Source of the DNA: Streptomyces sp. NBC_00457
Lineage (GTDB): Bacteria; Actinomycetota; Actinomycetes; Streptomycetales; Streptomycetaceae
Reading direction: 5' to 3'
Assembly (NCBI RefSeq): GCF_036014015.1
Contig: NZ_CP107905.1
Span: forward strand, 6,200,001 to 6,264,000
DNA length: 64,000 nt
Below the pieces are notes generated by a model. The model searched no databases and had not been told where the DNA came from. It saw nothing but the letters and a program-made list of their open reading frames with translations. The translations under genes and the position numbers were made by a program. Positions 16,733 to 25,416 of the stretch are shown here, in pieces. Positions within the stretch are counted from its first letter, which is position 1, and every line of letters starts with the position of its first letter.

Positions 16733-18193
16733 ATGACGTGGTTGAACGAGTCCCCTTGGCAGTCCCGGATCCAACTCGGCGGCTGGGTGCCGGGCTCCGG
16801 CGGCGACTACCCCGTCGTGGAGCCCGCCACCGGCAAGGAGCTGGCCCGCGCCGGGCAGGCCACCGCGGCCGACGTCGCCACCGCCGCCGAGGGCGCCGCC
16901 GAGGCTCAGCGGGCCTGGGCCGCCCTGCCCTACGACCAGCGGGCGGCCGTACTGCGCCGGGCAGGCGACCTCTGGAACGACAGAGCCGAGGAGATCGGCG
17001 AGTGGATCGTCCGTGAGGCCGGCTCCATCCAGGCGAAGGCCGCACTGGAAGTCCACACGGCGGCCGAGGAGTGCTACGAATCCGCCGCGCTGGCCTCGCA
17101 CCCCGCCGGTGAACTGCTGCGCAGCGCCCAGCCGCGGATCAGCCTGGCCCGCCGTGTCCCGGCGGGCGTCGTCGGCGTGATCTCCCCGTTCAACTTCCCG
17201 CTGATCCTCTCGATCCGGTCCGTCGCCCCGGCCCTCGCCCTGGGCAACGCCGTCATCCTCAAGCCCGATCCCCGCACGGCCGTCTGCGGCGGCGTCATCC
17301 TCGCGCGCGTCTTCGAGGAGGCGGGACTGCCCGAGGGGGTCCTGTCCGTGCTGCCCGGCGGCGCCGACGTCGGAGAGGCACTGGTGACCGACCCACGGGT
17401 ACGGGTGATCTCCTTCACCGGCTCCACCCGTGCCGGACGCATCGTCGGCCGACTCGCCGGCGAGCATCTCAAGCGCGCCCACCTGGAGCTCGGCGGCAAC
17501 TCAGCGCTCATCGTGACCGCCGACGTCGACCTGGACAAGGCCGTATCGGCGGGCGCATTCGGCTCCTTCATGCACCAGGGACAGATCTGCATGACGACGG
17601 GACGCCACATCGTCGACGCGGCGATCGCCGCCGACTACGCAGCGGCTCTGGCCGAGCACGCCGACCGGCTCACCGTCGGCGACCCGTCCACCGGGCAGGT
17701 CGCGCTCGGCCCGGTGATCGACGCCGGACAACGCGACACGATCCACCGGCTGGTGACGGAGTCGGTCGCCGCGGGCGCCCGGCTCGCCTCCGGCGGCACC
17801 TACGACGAGCTGTTCTACCGTCCCACCGTCCTCACCGACACGCCCGTGACGGCGCCCGCCTTCGCGGAGGAGGTCTTCGGCCCCGTCGCGCCCGTCGTCG
17901 CCTACGAGAATCTCGACCAGGCCGTCGCGCTCGCCACCGACAGCCCGTACGGTCTCAAGCTCGGCATCCTTACCGGCGACGGGCTGAAGGCCATGGAATG
18001 GGCCGAGCGCCTCCCGGTCGGCGCCGTCCACATCAACGACCAGACCGTCTCCGACGAGGCCGTCGCACCCTTCGGCGGCCAGGGCGCCTCCGGCACCGGG
18101 GCCCGCTTCGGCGGCATACAGGGCAACCTGGAGGCCTTCACCGAGGTCCAGTGGGTCACCGCCCAGAGTGAGATCCCCGACTATCCCTTCTGA
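16733..18193 (+). CDS. NAD(P)-dependent aldehyde dehydrogenase, benzaldehyde/vanillin type
   Basis: The 486-residue ALDH-superfamily enzyme oxidises an aldehyde to the acid. Seen: VISPFNFPLILSIRSVAPAL (cofactor strand), FTGSTRAGRIVG, catalytic Glu in ELGGNSALIV, catalytic Cys in HQGQICMTTGRH, and EEVFGPVAPV. The GQICM form is typical of benzaldehyde/vanillin dehydrogenases, so an aromatic aldehyde is a reasonable guess. ATG 16733 has GGAG 7 nt upstream. A strong hairpin follows at 18244. The gene is under operator site 2 and divergent from MarR, so it is likely induced by an aldehyde or its acid. Confidence 0.9.
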   Translation: MTWLNESPWQSRIQLGGWVPGSGGDYPVVEPATGKELARAGQATAADVATAAEGAAEAQRAWAALPYDQRAAVLRRAGDLWNDRAEEIGEWIVREAGSIQAKAALEVHTAAEECYESAALASHPAGELLRSAQPRISLARRVPAGVVGVISPFNFPLILSIRSVAPALALGNAVILKPDPRTAVCGGVILARVFEEAGLPEGVLSVLPGGADVGEALVTDPRVRVISFTGSTRAGRIVGRLAGEHLKRAHLELGGNSALIVTADVDLDKAVSAGAFGSFMHQGQICMTTGRHIVDAAIAADYAAALAEHADRLTVGDPSTGQVALGPVIDAGQRDTIHRLVTESVAAGARLASGGTYDELFYRPTVLTDTPVTAPAFAEEVFGPVAPVVAYENLDQAVALATDSPYGLKLGILTGDGLKAMEWAERLPVGAVHINDQTVSDEAVAPFGGQGASGTGARFGGIQGNLEAFTEVQWVTAQSEIPDYPF

Positions 18194-18243
18194 TCCCGGC
18201 CGCGCGACGCCGCACGGGTCAGGGCGGAGGCCGACTGGCCCGA

Positions 18244-18290
18244 CCCCTTCGGCGCCCTCTGCCGTAGTGGCGAAGGGGGCGCCGAAGGGG
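18244..18290 (+). terminator. hairpin terminator after the aldehyde dehydrogenase
   Basis: A perfect 14-bp stem (CCCCTTCGGCGCCC / GGGCGCCGAAGGGG, 19-nt loop) lies 50 bp past the stop codon. Confidence 0.75.
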
Positions 18291-18333
18291 TTGTTGGCCG
18301 CGCAGCGGCACCCCGGGCAGGCCCGCGCTGCCG

Positions 18334-19577
18334 GTTCGCCAACTGCTCCTGGGGCAGGGGTCCGTCGGCCAGGTGCCGGTCCGCTGCCTGGGCGGACTGC
18401 TGCAGGCGCTGGCCGGAGTGCCTGATCCCCGGGATCCACGCGGAGTGCGCTACCGGCTGCCGACGTTCCTGGCGATCGAGGTGTGCGCGATGACGGCGGC
18501 CGGTCACAACTCCCTGTCGCGATAGCCGAGTGGGCCCGCCGCTGTGATCAGGCGGTACTGGCCCGGCTGGGCTGTCCCTTCGATCCGTTCGCCGGCCACT
18601 TCCGGGCGCCGGGAGAGCGGACCTTGCGGGACGTCTTCGCCCGGTTCGATCCCAGCGCCCTCACATCGGCCGGGTTCGCCCGGCTCACCGCGCTGACACC
18701 GCCCGTGGTGGGGCCGCTGGGCCCGGACGGCATTGCGGAGGGCGAGCAACGCCGTGCCCACCGGGCTACCGCACGCGGGCAGGATCAGTGCCGGCGTGGG
18801 CGGCGGACGGCAAGTGCCTGCGCGGAGCCGTCCGCGCTCATGGCAGTCCGGTATGCGTGCTGACCGCCGTCCGTCACGATGACGCGCTGACCGCGGGCCC
18901 TGCGTGAGATCGGCGCGAAAACGAACGAGATCCCCGAGTTCGCCCCGCTGCTGGACACCATCGACGACCAGGACCTGAACGATGCCGTGGTCACGGTCGA
19001 CGCCCTGCACGCCCAGAAGAACCATGCCCGCTACCTCGTCGAGGACCGAAAGGCGCACTACCTGCTGTCCGTGAAGAGCAACCAGCCCGCCCTGGCACGG
19101 CAGTTGAAGAAGCCTGCCCTGGGCGCAGGCACCGGTCCTGAGCCACTCCCGTGCTCGCGGACACGGCCGCGAGGAGGTCCGGGCGGTGAAGGCGGTGCCG
19201 TGGACGGACTGCTCTTCCCGCACGCCCGCCAGGTCGTGCGCATCCACCGCAAACGCCGCCGCATCGGCGCGGAGAAATGGACCACTGAGACGGTCTGTGC
19301 CGTCACCGACCTGCTCGCCCACCACGCGTCCGCCGCCGAGATCGCTGCCTGGGCGCGGGGCCACTGGATCATCGAGAACACCGTCCACTGGACCAAGGAC
19401 GTCACCTTCGCCGAGGACGCCAGCCAGGTCCGCCGCCACCACACCCCGGCCGTCATGAGCGCCCTGCGCGACCTGGCCCGCGCCACCCTCCATCGCAGCG
19501 GATGGACCAACACCGCCGACGGCCGACGCGCCCACACCCACCCCGAAACCGCCCGCACACTCCACGGAATCCCGTGA
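18334..19577 (+). mobile_element. decayed ISAs1-family transposase gene
   Basis: Plus-strand fragments in several frames add up to one ISAs1-type (DDE, COG5433-like) transposase: N-terminal LLQALAGVPDPRDPRGVRYR, then AIAEWARRCDQAVLARLG in a second frame, then VTVDALHAQKNHARYLVEDR (a catalytic Asp), and HWIIENTVHWTKDVTFAEDA (catalytic Glu region) with the C-terminal ALRDLARATLHRSGWTN. At least four frameshifts separate these pieces (near 18515, 18720-18790, 18890 and 19130), so it cannot be active. Terminal inverted repeats were not identified. Confidence 0.8.
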
Positions 19578-19621
19578 TCAAACCGGACGAACGTGACTCT
19601 CCCCGGGGTCCTGGGGCGCAC

Positions 19622-19654
19622 CGTCAGCGAGGGTCCTCGGAACCCTCGCCGACG
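19622..19654 (-). terminator. hairpin terminator of the YciI/MpaB operon
   Basis: A 13-bp stem with one mismatch (CGTCAGCGAGGGT / ACCCTCGCCGACG, 7-nt loop) lies 65 bp past the stop of the YciI gene. Confidence 0.6.
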
Positions 19655-19718
19655 GATCGAACCCGTTTCTGGCCGAGACGCCTCGGAGAGGCTCGTGTCC
19701 TCGGCCGCGCGGGGTAGG

Positions 19719-20021
19719 TCAGCTCTTCTCCTCGGCGAACTCCAGGAGTGCCGGGCTGAGCCGGGTGGGGTCGAGTTCGGTGACGTCGTAGGCCGCGACC
19801 TCCGCCTTGACGAAGGGGTCGCCTGCGATGACGGCGTCCAGTTCCTCGCGGCTGGACGCGGTGGCGAAGATGATGCCTCCGGTCAGCGGGACCTTCTTGG
19901 CGTAGCCGAGGAGCACGCCGGAGGCGTACTTGGCCTGGAGCCAGGAGACGTGTCCTTCGAAGTGCTTGCTGACTTCTTCCATGGGCTGGATGTAGCCGAC
20001 GGACAGCAGGTAAAGGGCCAT
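19719..20021 (-). CDS. YciI family protein
   Basis: The 100-residue protein has the YciI/dimeric alpha-beta barrel pattern: an N-terminal strand MALYLLSVGYIQPMEEV, GHVSWLQAKYASGVLLGYAKK, SREELDAVIAGDPFVKAEV and a final AYDVTEL strand. YciI proteins are small enzyme-like proteins, sometimes dehalogenase-like, with few characterised reactions. ATG 20021 lacks a strong ribosome site, but it follows the MpaB-type gene by 35 bp and is probably translated from the same message. It likely works on the same compound as that oxygenase (inference). Confidence 0.82.
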   Translation of the reverse strand: MALYLLSVGYIQPMEEVSKHFEGHVSWLQAKYASGVLLGYAKKVPLTGGIIFATASSREELDAVIAGDPFVKAEVAAYDVTELDPTRLSPALLEFAEEKS

Positions 20022-20056
20022 GATGGCAATCAGTTCCGTTCTGTTGCGCGTGGAGT

Positions 20057-21019
20057 TCAGGCAGTGGTGGAGGCGGTGCGGTCCCCGCGCTCCTGTGCAC
20101 GGCGGACCGAGCCCTCGTACGGCTCCAGTTCCTTGAGCTGCTGGTTGGTGAGGCGGGTCTTCTTCAGCTTCTCGGTCACCGGGGTGCGGCTCTCGGGGGC
20201 GAGGCCCTGGGCTCGGAACATGGTCTTCAGAAAGAGGCGGATCACGCGCTCCCGGCCCGGGGTGATCCAGCCGATGCCGTGGATCCGGCACGTTCGCTCG
20301 CCGGCCAGGTAGCGGGTGAGGTCACGGCCGAAGGACTGGAGCGGGCGGGGGAACCAGCGTTCGGCCCAGAAGTTCATCATCGCGGTCGCGACCCGCTGCC
20401 CGGAGTCGGTCCGCTCGTAGGGCCGGGCATCGAACTCCTCAGCAAAGGCGATCATCGCGTCGTAGTCCTCGGGAAAGCCGCTGACCGGTCCCGATTCGCG
20501 CTCGAAGAGCTGGAAGACCGCCGCTGACCAGTGGTGCCAGGCGATCTTCATGTGCTCGGGCAGGCCGGGCAGGCCGAGCGCGCGCTGGAGCCGGTGGCCG
20601 AAGGTGGCGATCTGCACCAGCGGGAAGATGAAGTCGTCGTTGTCGTCGAAGTTACCGGGCAGGTGGGGGGTCTCCCTGGCAATGGCCATGTGCATGCGGT
20701 TCAGGCGCGTGACCGCCTGCTTGCCGGCCTCGCTGGAGGGGCCGTCGACCATCCAGTGCATGAAGAAGTCGTTGCCGTCCTGGAAGCGGCGGTGCGGCTT
20801 CAACTCCAGCTTCCTGGTGTGATCCAGGGTCGCGGAGCCGAGGGACGGCTGCATCACGTGCATGGTGACCGGATAGATCATCAGGGCGAGGGCGAACTCG
20901 TTGACCTGGTACTGGGTGTACAGCGAGATCATCCGCTCCCACTCGGTCTCCGGATCCATCCGGGCCAGCTCGCGGCTCACCCAGTGGTATCCGCGCTTCT
21001 CGGTCGGGCTCGTCGGCAT
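20057..21019 (-). CDS. oxygenase MpaB family protein (DUF2236), copy 2
   Basis: This 320-residue paralogue of the protein at 10863-11837 shares almost unbroken blocks: RELARMDPET, the QYQV-EFALA-MIYPVTM segment, HRRFQDGNDFF, AWHHW and the GERTCRIHGIGW region, judged by eye to be well over half identical. The family contains heme-dependent oxygenases such as rubber oxygenase Lcp. ATG 21019 has AAGGAG 7 nt upstream. It is followed by a YciI gene and divergent from a LysR regulator, unlike copy 1, which follows a P450 operon, so the two copies are probably separately controlled. Confidence 0.87.
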   Translation of the reverse strand: MPTSPTEKRGYHWVSRELARMDPETEWERMISLYTQYQVNEFALALMIYPVTMHVMQPSLGSATLDHTRKLELKPHRRFQDGNDFFMHWMVDGPSSEAGKQAVTRLNRMHMAIARETPHLPGNFDDNDDFIFPLVQIATFGHRLQRALGLPGLPEHMKIAWHHWSAAVFQLFERESGPVSGFPEDYDAMIAFAEEFDARPYERTDSGQRVATAMMNFWAERWFPRPLQSFGRDLTRYLAGERTCRIHGIGWITPGRERVIRLFLKTMFRAQGLAPESRTPVTEKLKKTRLTNQQLKELEPYEGSVRRAQERGDRTASTTA

Positions 21020-21087
21020 GGCCGGCTCCTTCATCTCGGAATGTCGCCCTCTCACGGTGACCGTCGGCCAGATCTTTGTAAAACAAC

Positions 21088-21105
21088 TGTCTCTGTTCAA
21101 AGACA
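21088..21105. promoter_or_regulatory. candidate LysR operator in the MpaB-2/lysR divergent region
   Basis: TGTCTCTGTTCAAAGACA has 8-bp arms with one mismatch in a 112-bp divergent intergenic region. A second dyad (ATCGGC-ACA-GCCGAT, 21105-21119) follows directly. Both are plausible LysR contact sites. Confidence 0.5.
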
Positions 21106-21131
21106 TCGGCACAGCCGATAAACTGAGGTCA

Positions 21132-22028
21132 ATGACCAGATTCACGCTGCGCCAGCTCTCATATTTCGTCACTGCTGCCGACCAGGGCACGACGGCCGCC
21201 GCAGCGCAGGCGCACGGCATCTCCCAGTCGGCGATGTCCTCCGCCCTCACCGACCTCGAGCGCACCCTCGGCGTGCAGTTGCTGCTCCGCAACAAGGCCA
21301 AGGGCGTCACCCTCACCCAGGCCGGTCGAGAGGCGCTGCCCGACGCCCGCCGGCTGCTGATCGCCAGTGAAGAACTCCAGTCCCGTATCACCGACTTGGG
21401 CAACGAGCCGGCCGGACGGCTGACCATCGGCTGTTTCACCGACTTCGCCGCCTTCGTCCTGCCGCCCCTCCTGCGCGACTTCACCCACCGATGTCCACGT
21501 ATCGAGCCCGACTTCACCGAAGGTGGTCAGGTAGTGCTCCAGGACCAGCTGATGGAGGGCCGGTGCGAGCTCGCGCTGCTGTGGGACATCGGACTGCGTC
21601 CCGGCATCACCACCCACGAGCTGTACCCGCTGCTCCCGCAGGTGCTGCTGCCGCCCGGACACCGGCTCGCCCGCCGCGAGGCCGTCTCCGCACGGGACCT
21701 GGCCGCCGAGCCGATGATCCTGCTCACCGCTGCCCCCGGCACGGACTTCGTCCAATCCGTCTTCGCCGCGGCGCAGAGCACCCCGAAGATCCGCTTCCGC
21801 ACCGAGCGCTTCGAACACGCCCGTGCACTGGTCGCCCACGGTCTGGGCTACACCCTGTACGCGCAGCCCGCCGGCCTGGACCCCGCCACCTGGGCCGGCG
21901 ACATGGTCGTACGCCCCCTGAGTGATCCCGTACCCCCGCGCCCCGTCGTCCTGGCCCACCCCACCGGAGCCCGCCTCACCCGCCGCGCCCAACTCTTCCT
22001 CAGGCACTGCGTGGGCGGGGACAAGTAG
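21132..22028 (+). CDS. LysR-family transcriptional regulator
   Basis: The 298-residue protein has an N-terminal winged helix (TLRQLSYFVTAADQGTTAAAA, SQSAMSSALTDLERTLGVQL) in the first 60 residues and a periplasmic-binding-like effector domain (RLTIGCFTDFAAFVLPPLLR, then ELALLWDIGL). ATG 21132 has GAGG closely upstream. Being divergent from the MpaB-2/YciI operon with dyads between them, it is the probable activator of that operon, responding to a small molecule. The effector cannot be predicted. Confidence 0.88.
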   Translation: MTRFTLRQLSYFVTAADQGTTAAAAQAHGISQSAMSSALTDLERTLGVQLLLRNKAKGVTLTQAGREALPDARRLLIASEELQSRITDLGNEPAGRLTIGCFTDFAAFVLPPLLRDFTHRCPRIEPDFTEGGQVVLQDQLMEGRCELALLWDIGLRPGITTHELYPLLPQVLLPPGHRLARREAVSARDLAAEPMILLTAAPGTDFVQSVFAAAQSTPKIRFRTERFEHARALVAHGLGYTLYAQPAGLDPATWAGDMVVRPLSDPVPPRPVVLAHPTGARLTRRAQLFLRHCVGGDK

Positions 22029-22335
22029 CCGGGTGGGGTGGCCGGCCCGCGCGTTTGTCGTGCGGCTCGGTCCTTGGTGATCAGGCCGTCCTTCTCGAGG
22101 ATGGCGACCAGCGCGGAGACGCGGCGCGGCTCATACCGGACAGCGTTCGTGGCGCTTGTTTCACCACGGACACCTCCCGGAACTGCGGCGCCGTCCAGGG
22201 TGGGAGCGGAATCCCGCCGAGCGACCGCCTCGCTGACAGCTTTCACACGCCGTGCCCTGCGGTACCGGAAGCCCGGCGATGAAGGCCGGCCGGCGGTGAG
22301 CCCCCACAGCTCCGCCGGCCGACCGTCCTTGAGGC
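22029..22335. other. intergenic region between lysR and the tandem SnoaL gene
   Basis: About 300 bases. A minus-strand frame contains YEPRRVSALVAILEKDGLI, which looks protein-like, but it lacks flanking domain sequence and a ribosome site, and I cannot assign it. It may be a small gene remnant. Confidence 0.3.
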
Positions 22336-23331
22336 TCAGCCGAGGAAGGTGACGGCCGAGCTGTTGTCCGCGGCGTTCCAGTGGTCGGTGAGCTTGCCGT
22401 CCTGGACGCGGAACCAGTCCACAGCCCGGAAGGTGAACTCCCGTCCGGTGGCCGGCTTGCCGAAGTACGGACCGGTGTTGGTGCCGGTCAGGGTGGTGAC
22501 CAGCGCGACCTGGTCACCGGAGGCGAAGACGTGCTCCAGCGTGATGGCGGTGTCGGGGAAGCTCTTGAACTGCTCGGCGAAGAATCCGCGCACGCCGTCA
22601 CGGCCCGGCGGCAGTTCTTCCACATGCTGCGCGTAGGCCGGTGACAGGTGGCGGTCGATGGCGCCGAGGTCGTGGCCGTTGATGAGCTCGTTGAAGAACG
22701 TCGTGGCGACGCTGAGGTTGGCGCTCTCCTGACGGGTGTAGCGGCTGGTGAAGTCCGTCTGGAACGCCTGCTGCCCGCTGGGCGTGGTCAGACCGAAGTT
22801 GGCGGTCCGGGAGTAGTCGTACACGTCACCGTGCTCGACGATTTTTCCGTGCTTCAGCCGGAAGAAGTCGCCGTTGCGCTGCTGGAGCGTCTCGCCGGTC
22901 GCGGGCTTGCCGGACAGCGGGCCGGTGTTGGTGGCGTTCACGGTGTTGATGATGACGACCCTGTCACCGTCGGCGATGAGGTTGTTCACCGCGACCCGGT
23001 AGTCCGGGAAGCCCTCGAAGACACCGGTGAGGTCCTTCACCAGGTCGTCGCGGGTCTTGCCGATGCCCGGGTTGTGTTCCACGTAGTCCGCGCTGATGTA
23101 CCGGCCGATGCTTCCCACCTCGTGTTCGTTCAGCACGTGCTCGACATACGCCTTCACCACCGCGACGTTCTGTCGTTCCTCCGGACTCATTGACTTGCCC
23201 CACGGGTGACCGGCCACCGGCACGGACTCGGGCGTCGCAGCCGCCGTACCGCCCGGCACAAGGGCGATGATCCCGGCGATGGCCGAGGCCACGGCCCCGG
23301 CGGCGAGTGCAGACCTGCGCAACGTATTCAT
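22336..23331 (-). CDS. secreted tandem SnoaL-like / ester cyclase family protein
   Basis: The 331-residue protein has a signal peptide (MNTLRRSALAAGAVASAIAGI, cleavage after AAA near 30) and two consecutive SnoaL-like domains (about 55-170 and 205-325). Each has an N-terminal helix with a 'YV-HV-NEH' or 'FFNELINGHD' start, a HNPG or QHVEELPPGRDG turn, and a FRLKHGKIVEHGD or FRVQDGKLTDHW ending. SnoaL-like polyketide cyclases are usually cytoplasmic single-domain proteins, so an exported double-domain form is noteworthy. It has no obvious operon partner. Confidence 0.85.
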   Translation of the reverse strand: MNTLRRSALAAGAVASAIAGIIALVPGGTAAATPESVPVAGHPWGKSMSPEERQNVAVVKAYVEHVLNEHEVGSIGRYISADYVEHNPGIGKTRDDLVKDLTGVFEGFPDYRVAVNNLIADGDRVVIINTVNATNTGPLSGKPATGETLQQRNGDFFRLKHGKIVEHGDVYDYSRTANFGLTTPSGQQAFQTDFTSRYTRQESANLSVATTFFNELINGHDLGAIDRHLSPAYAQHVEELPPGRDGVRGFFAEQFKSFPDTAITLEHVFASGDQVALVTTLTGTNTGPYFGKPATGREFTFRAVDWFRVQDGKLTDHWNAADNSSAVTFLG

Positions 23332-23760
23332 GATGGAAAACTCTCGACTCGGTGGCGTCGGCGACTCGTTCGACCGACGCTCTCTTGAGACTTCAATAAA
23401 CCGCTCTGGGGCAACATGCGGCGAGGTTCACCGAGGACTCCATCGGGTGAGAATCGGACAAGCTCTCAAACGTCGTCGATCCTCAGGCCCGGTCGACGGG
23501 ACGGCCATGAGGGCTTTTCCGCTGGTACCAAGGCGGGAATGGTTAAAGCAGCCACCGCCCTTGATCCGCACCGATCACTCCCTGCCTTCCCGCAACGGAC
23601 ATGGCCAGGGCTCACCTCGTCGCAGATTCCCGCCCCCTTGAGGGCGGCCGTCAAGGACGGTGGCGATGTCTGACGCCCCAGGGACCACCTGGACGGCTCG
23701 GCGGCGAAACCACACTGGCCGTCGACCTGGGGCGAGCCCACAGCGCAGTGTCGAACAGGC

Positions 23761-23931
23761 ATGCCGATGGACCCGCGATGCGGGTCCGGCTCGACTGTCT
23801 CGGCGGCTGTCGGGAGCGCGGACGGCGTCAAGGGAGAGGTCGGCTGCTCAGCCGTCGGCGGCGACGACGAGGTCAAAAAGGTCACGGCCAAGTCCGGCGA
23901 ACCACTGGAGTGCAACTACGACCTCGGCTGA
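23761..23931 (+). CDS. small ORF ending just before a strong terminator
   Basis: An open frame from ATG 23761 (alternative 23767) gives 56 residues ending VKKVTAKSGEPLECNYDLG, with Cys in GEVGCSA and LECNYD. It reads like the C-terminus of a small secreted or lipoprotein domain and is followed after 13 bp by a perfect 17-bp hairpin. No signal peptide or ribosome site is apparent, so it may be the 3' end of a decayed gene. Family unknown. Confidence 0.3.
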   Translation: MPMDPRCGSGSTVSAAVGSADGVKGEVGCSAVGGDDEVKKVTAKSGEPLECNYDLG

Positions 23932-23944
23932 CCGCGACGGCAGG

Positions 23945-23982
23945 GCGAGAGGGTGGGCGACACCCGTCGCCCACCCTCTCGC
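23945..23982. terminator. strong bidirectional hairpin terminator
   Basis: A perfect 17-bp stem (GCGAGAGGGTGGGCGAC and complement) with a 4-nt loop lies between the small plus-strand ORF and the stop of the minus-strand oxidoreductase gene at 24027. It could serve both directions. Confidence 0.85.
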
Positions 23983-24026
23983 AAACTCCGCCGCCTCCTC
24001 GCACACTCACCCGGCCCAGGAGCCGA

Positions 24027-24887
24027 TCAGCCCTTCAGCGCCGCCGCAATCGACTCCGCGATCGGCGTGGTCGGCCGGCCGATCAGCTTGGACAGCTGCC
24101 CGCTGGTGCCGGCCAGGCGCCCGCGCTCGACGGCCTTGTCGACGTCCACGAGGGTCGCAGCCAGCGGCTCCGGCAGACCCGCCGCACCCGTGAGGATGCC
24201 CTGGTAGGCCTCAGCGGGGACGTTCTGGTAGACGATCTCCTTGCCGGTCTGCTTCGAGAGCTCGGCGGCGTACTCGGCGTAGCTCCAGGCGGTGTCGCCG
24301 CTCAGCTCGTACGCCTTGTTCTCGTGGCCCTCCTCCGTCAGGACGACCACGGCGGCGGCCGCGTAGTCGGCACGGGCGGCGGAGGCGACCCGGCCGTCAC
24401 CGGCGGCCTGCACAACCGCGTTGTGCTGCAGGACAGGGGCCAGCTGCTCGGTGTAGTTCTCGTTGTACCAGCCGTTGCGCAGGAAGACGTGGGGCAGACC
24501 CGACTCGAGGATCAGCTTCTCCGTGACCTGGTGCTCGGCGGCGAGCCGGAAGTCGGCCTCCGGGGCACCGAGGACGCTGGTGTAGGCCAGCAGGGCGACG
24601 CCGGCCTTCTTGGCGGCCTCGACGACCGCGGTGTGCTGTGGGACGCGCTGGCCGATCTCGCTGCCGGAGATGAACAGGACCTTGTCTCCGGCGGCGAAGA
24701 CGCCGTCCAGGGTCTCGGGCTTGGAGTAGTCGGCGATCGCGAGCTTGATGCCGCGGGAGGCGTAGTCGGCGCCCTTCTCCTCGCTGCGGACCACGGCGGT
24801 GATCTGCTCGGCGGGGACCTTCTTCAGAAGTCCCTCGATGACGTGGCGGCCGAGGGCTCCGGTGGCTCCGGTGACGACGATGCTCAT
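24027..24887 (-). CDS. NmrA/QorB-type NAD(P)H:quinone oxidoreductase
   Basis: The 286-residue atypical short-chain dehydrogenase of the NmrA/QOR2 group reduces quinones with NADPH or acts as a redox sensor. Seen: TGATGALGRHVIEGLL nucleotide loop at 6-21, LAIADYSKPETL, and LPHVFLRNGWYNENYTE, characteristic of QorB-like proteins. ATG 24887 has AGGAGATTTCATC upstream. It is the last gene of a three-gene minus-strand operon with a membrane protein and a KefF-like oxidoreductase, divergent from AraC, and ends at a strong terminator. Confidence 0.88.
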   Translation of the reverse strand: MSIVVTGATGALGRHVIEGLLKKVPAEQITAVVRSEEKGADYASRGIKLAIADYSKPETLDGVFAAGDKVLFISGSEIGQRVPQHTAVVEAAKKAGVALLAYTSVLGAPEADFRLAAEHQVTEKLILESGLPHVFLRNGWYNENYTEQLAPVLQHNAVVQAAGDGRVASAARADYAAAAVVVLTEEGHENKAYELSGDTAWSYAEYAAELSKQTGKEIVYQNVPAEAYQGILTGAAGLPEPLAATLVDVDKAVERGRLAGTSGQLSKLIGRPTTPIAESIAAALKG

Positions 24888-24932
24888 GATGAAATCTCCT
24901 GGTTTACAAGGGGAATTGCCAGCGGGGGGAAA

Positions 24933-25376
24933 TCAGTCCGTCGTGGAGACGGGAAGAACCTTGCGATAGGCGAAGACCGCGATCGCCGCCGTGGTGATGT
25001 GCATGATGATCAGGGCGGCCACGCCGGTGCTGTCGGCGTGCGGCTGGTAGTCGCTGACCGGCATCGCCAGGTCCGGGATGAACGACAGGACGACGACGAT
25101 CGGCACGAGCTTGCGCAGCAGGGCGTCGGGGTCGGCGGACATCTTGCGGACGATCGACCAGCCGAGTGCGCCGATCAGGACGCCCAGCAGCGTGAAGGAC
25201 ACGTACGACGGCGTCTTCAGCGGGCGGAAGTCGTCCGAGGCCCCGGCCGCGTGGGCGATCACCGCGATGATCGCGTTGACGACGGAGGAGGCCACGATCG
25301 CGGCCAGCAGACCGCCGATGACCAGCGGGACGCTGGAGCGGCCGGCGGTCGTGGAAGGGGACGTGGAGGAGGCCAT
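24933..25376 (-). CDS. small four-helix membrane protein (DUF6069-like)
   Basis: The 147-residue integral membrane protein has four hydrophobic segments (VPLVIGGLLAAIVASSVVNAI; YVSFTLLGVLIGALGWSIV; LVPIVVVLSFIPDLAM; GVAALIIMHITTAAIAVFAY). It resembles the actinobacterial DUF6069 group of unknown function. It lies between two quinone/flavin oxidoreductase genes with gaps of about 40 bp and is clearly co-transcribed. A role in the same redox-stress response is inferred. Confidence 0.7.
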   Translation of the reverse strand: MASSTSPSTTAGRSSVPLVIGGLLAAIVASSVVNAIIAVIAHAAGASDDFRPLKTPSYVSFTLLGVLIGALGWSIVRKMSADPDALLRKLVPIVVVLSFIPDLAMPVSDYQPHADSTGVAALIIMHITTAAIAVFAYRKVLPVSTTD

Positions 25377-25416
25377 GGTTTCCCTTTCCCGGGAGGGGGT
25401 GGCGGTGGGCGGCCGG

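Noticed and set aside
21848..22246. Real minus-strand gene between lysR and the tandem SnoaL gene
   Set aside because: Only a short stretch looks protein-like, most of the frame overlaps lysR antisense, and no start site is evident; kept only as an intergenic note.
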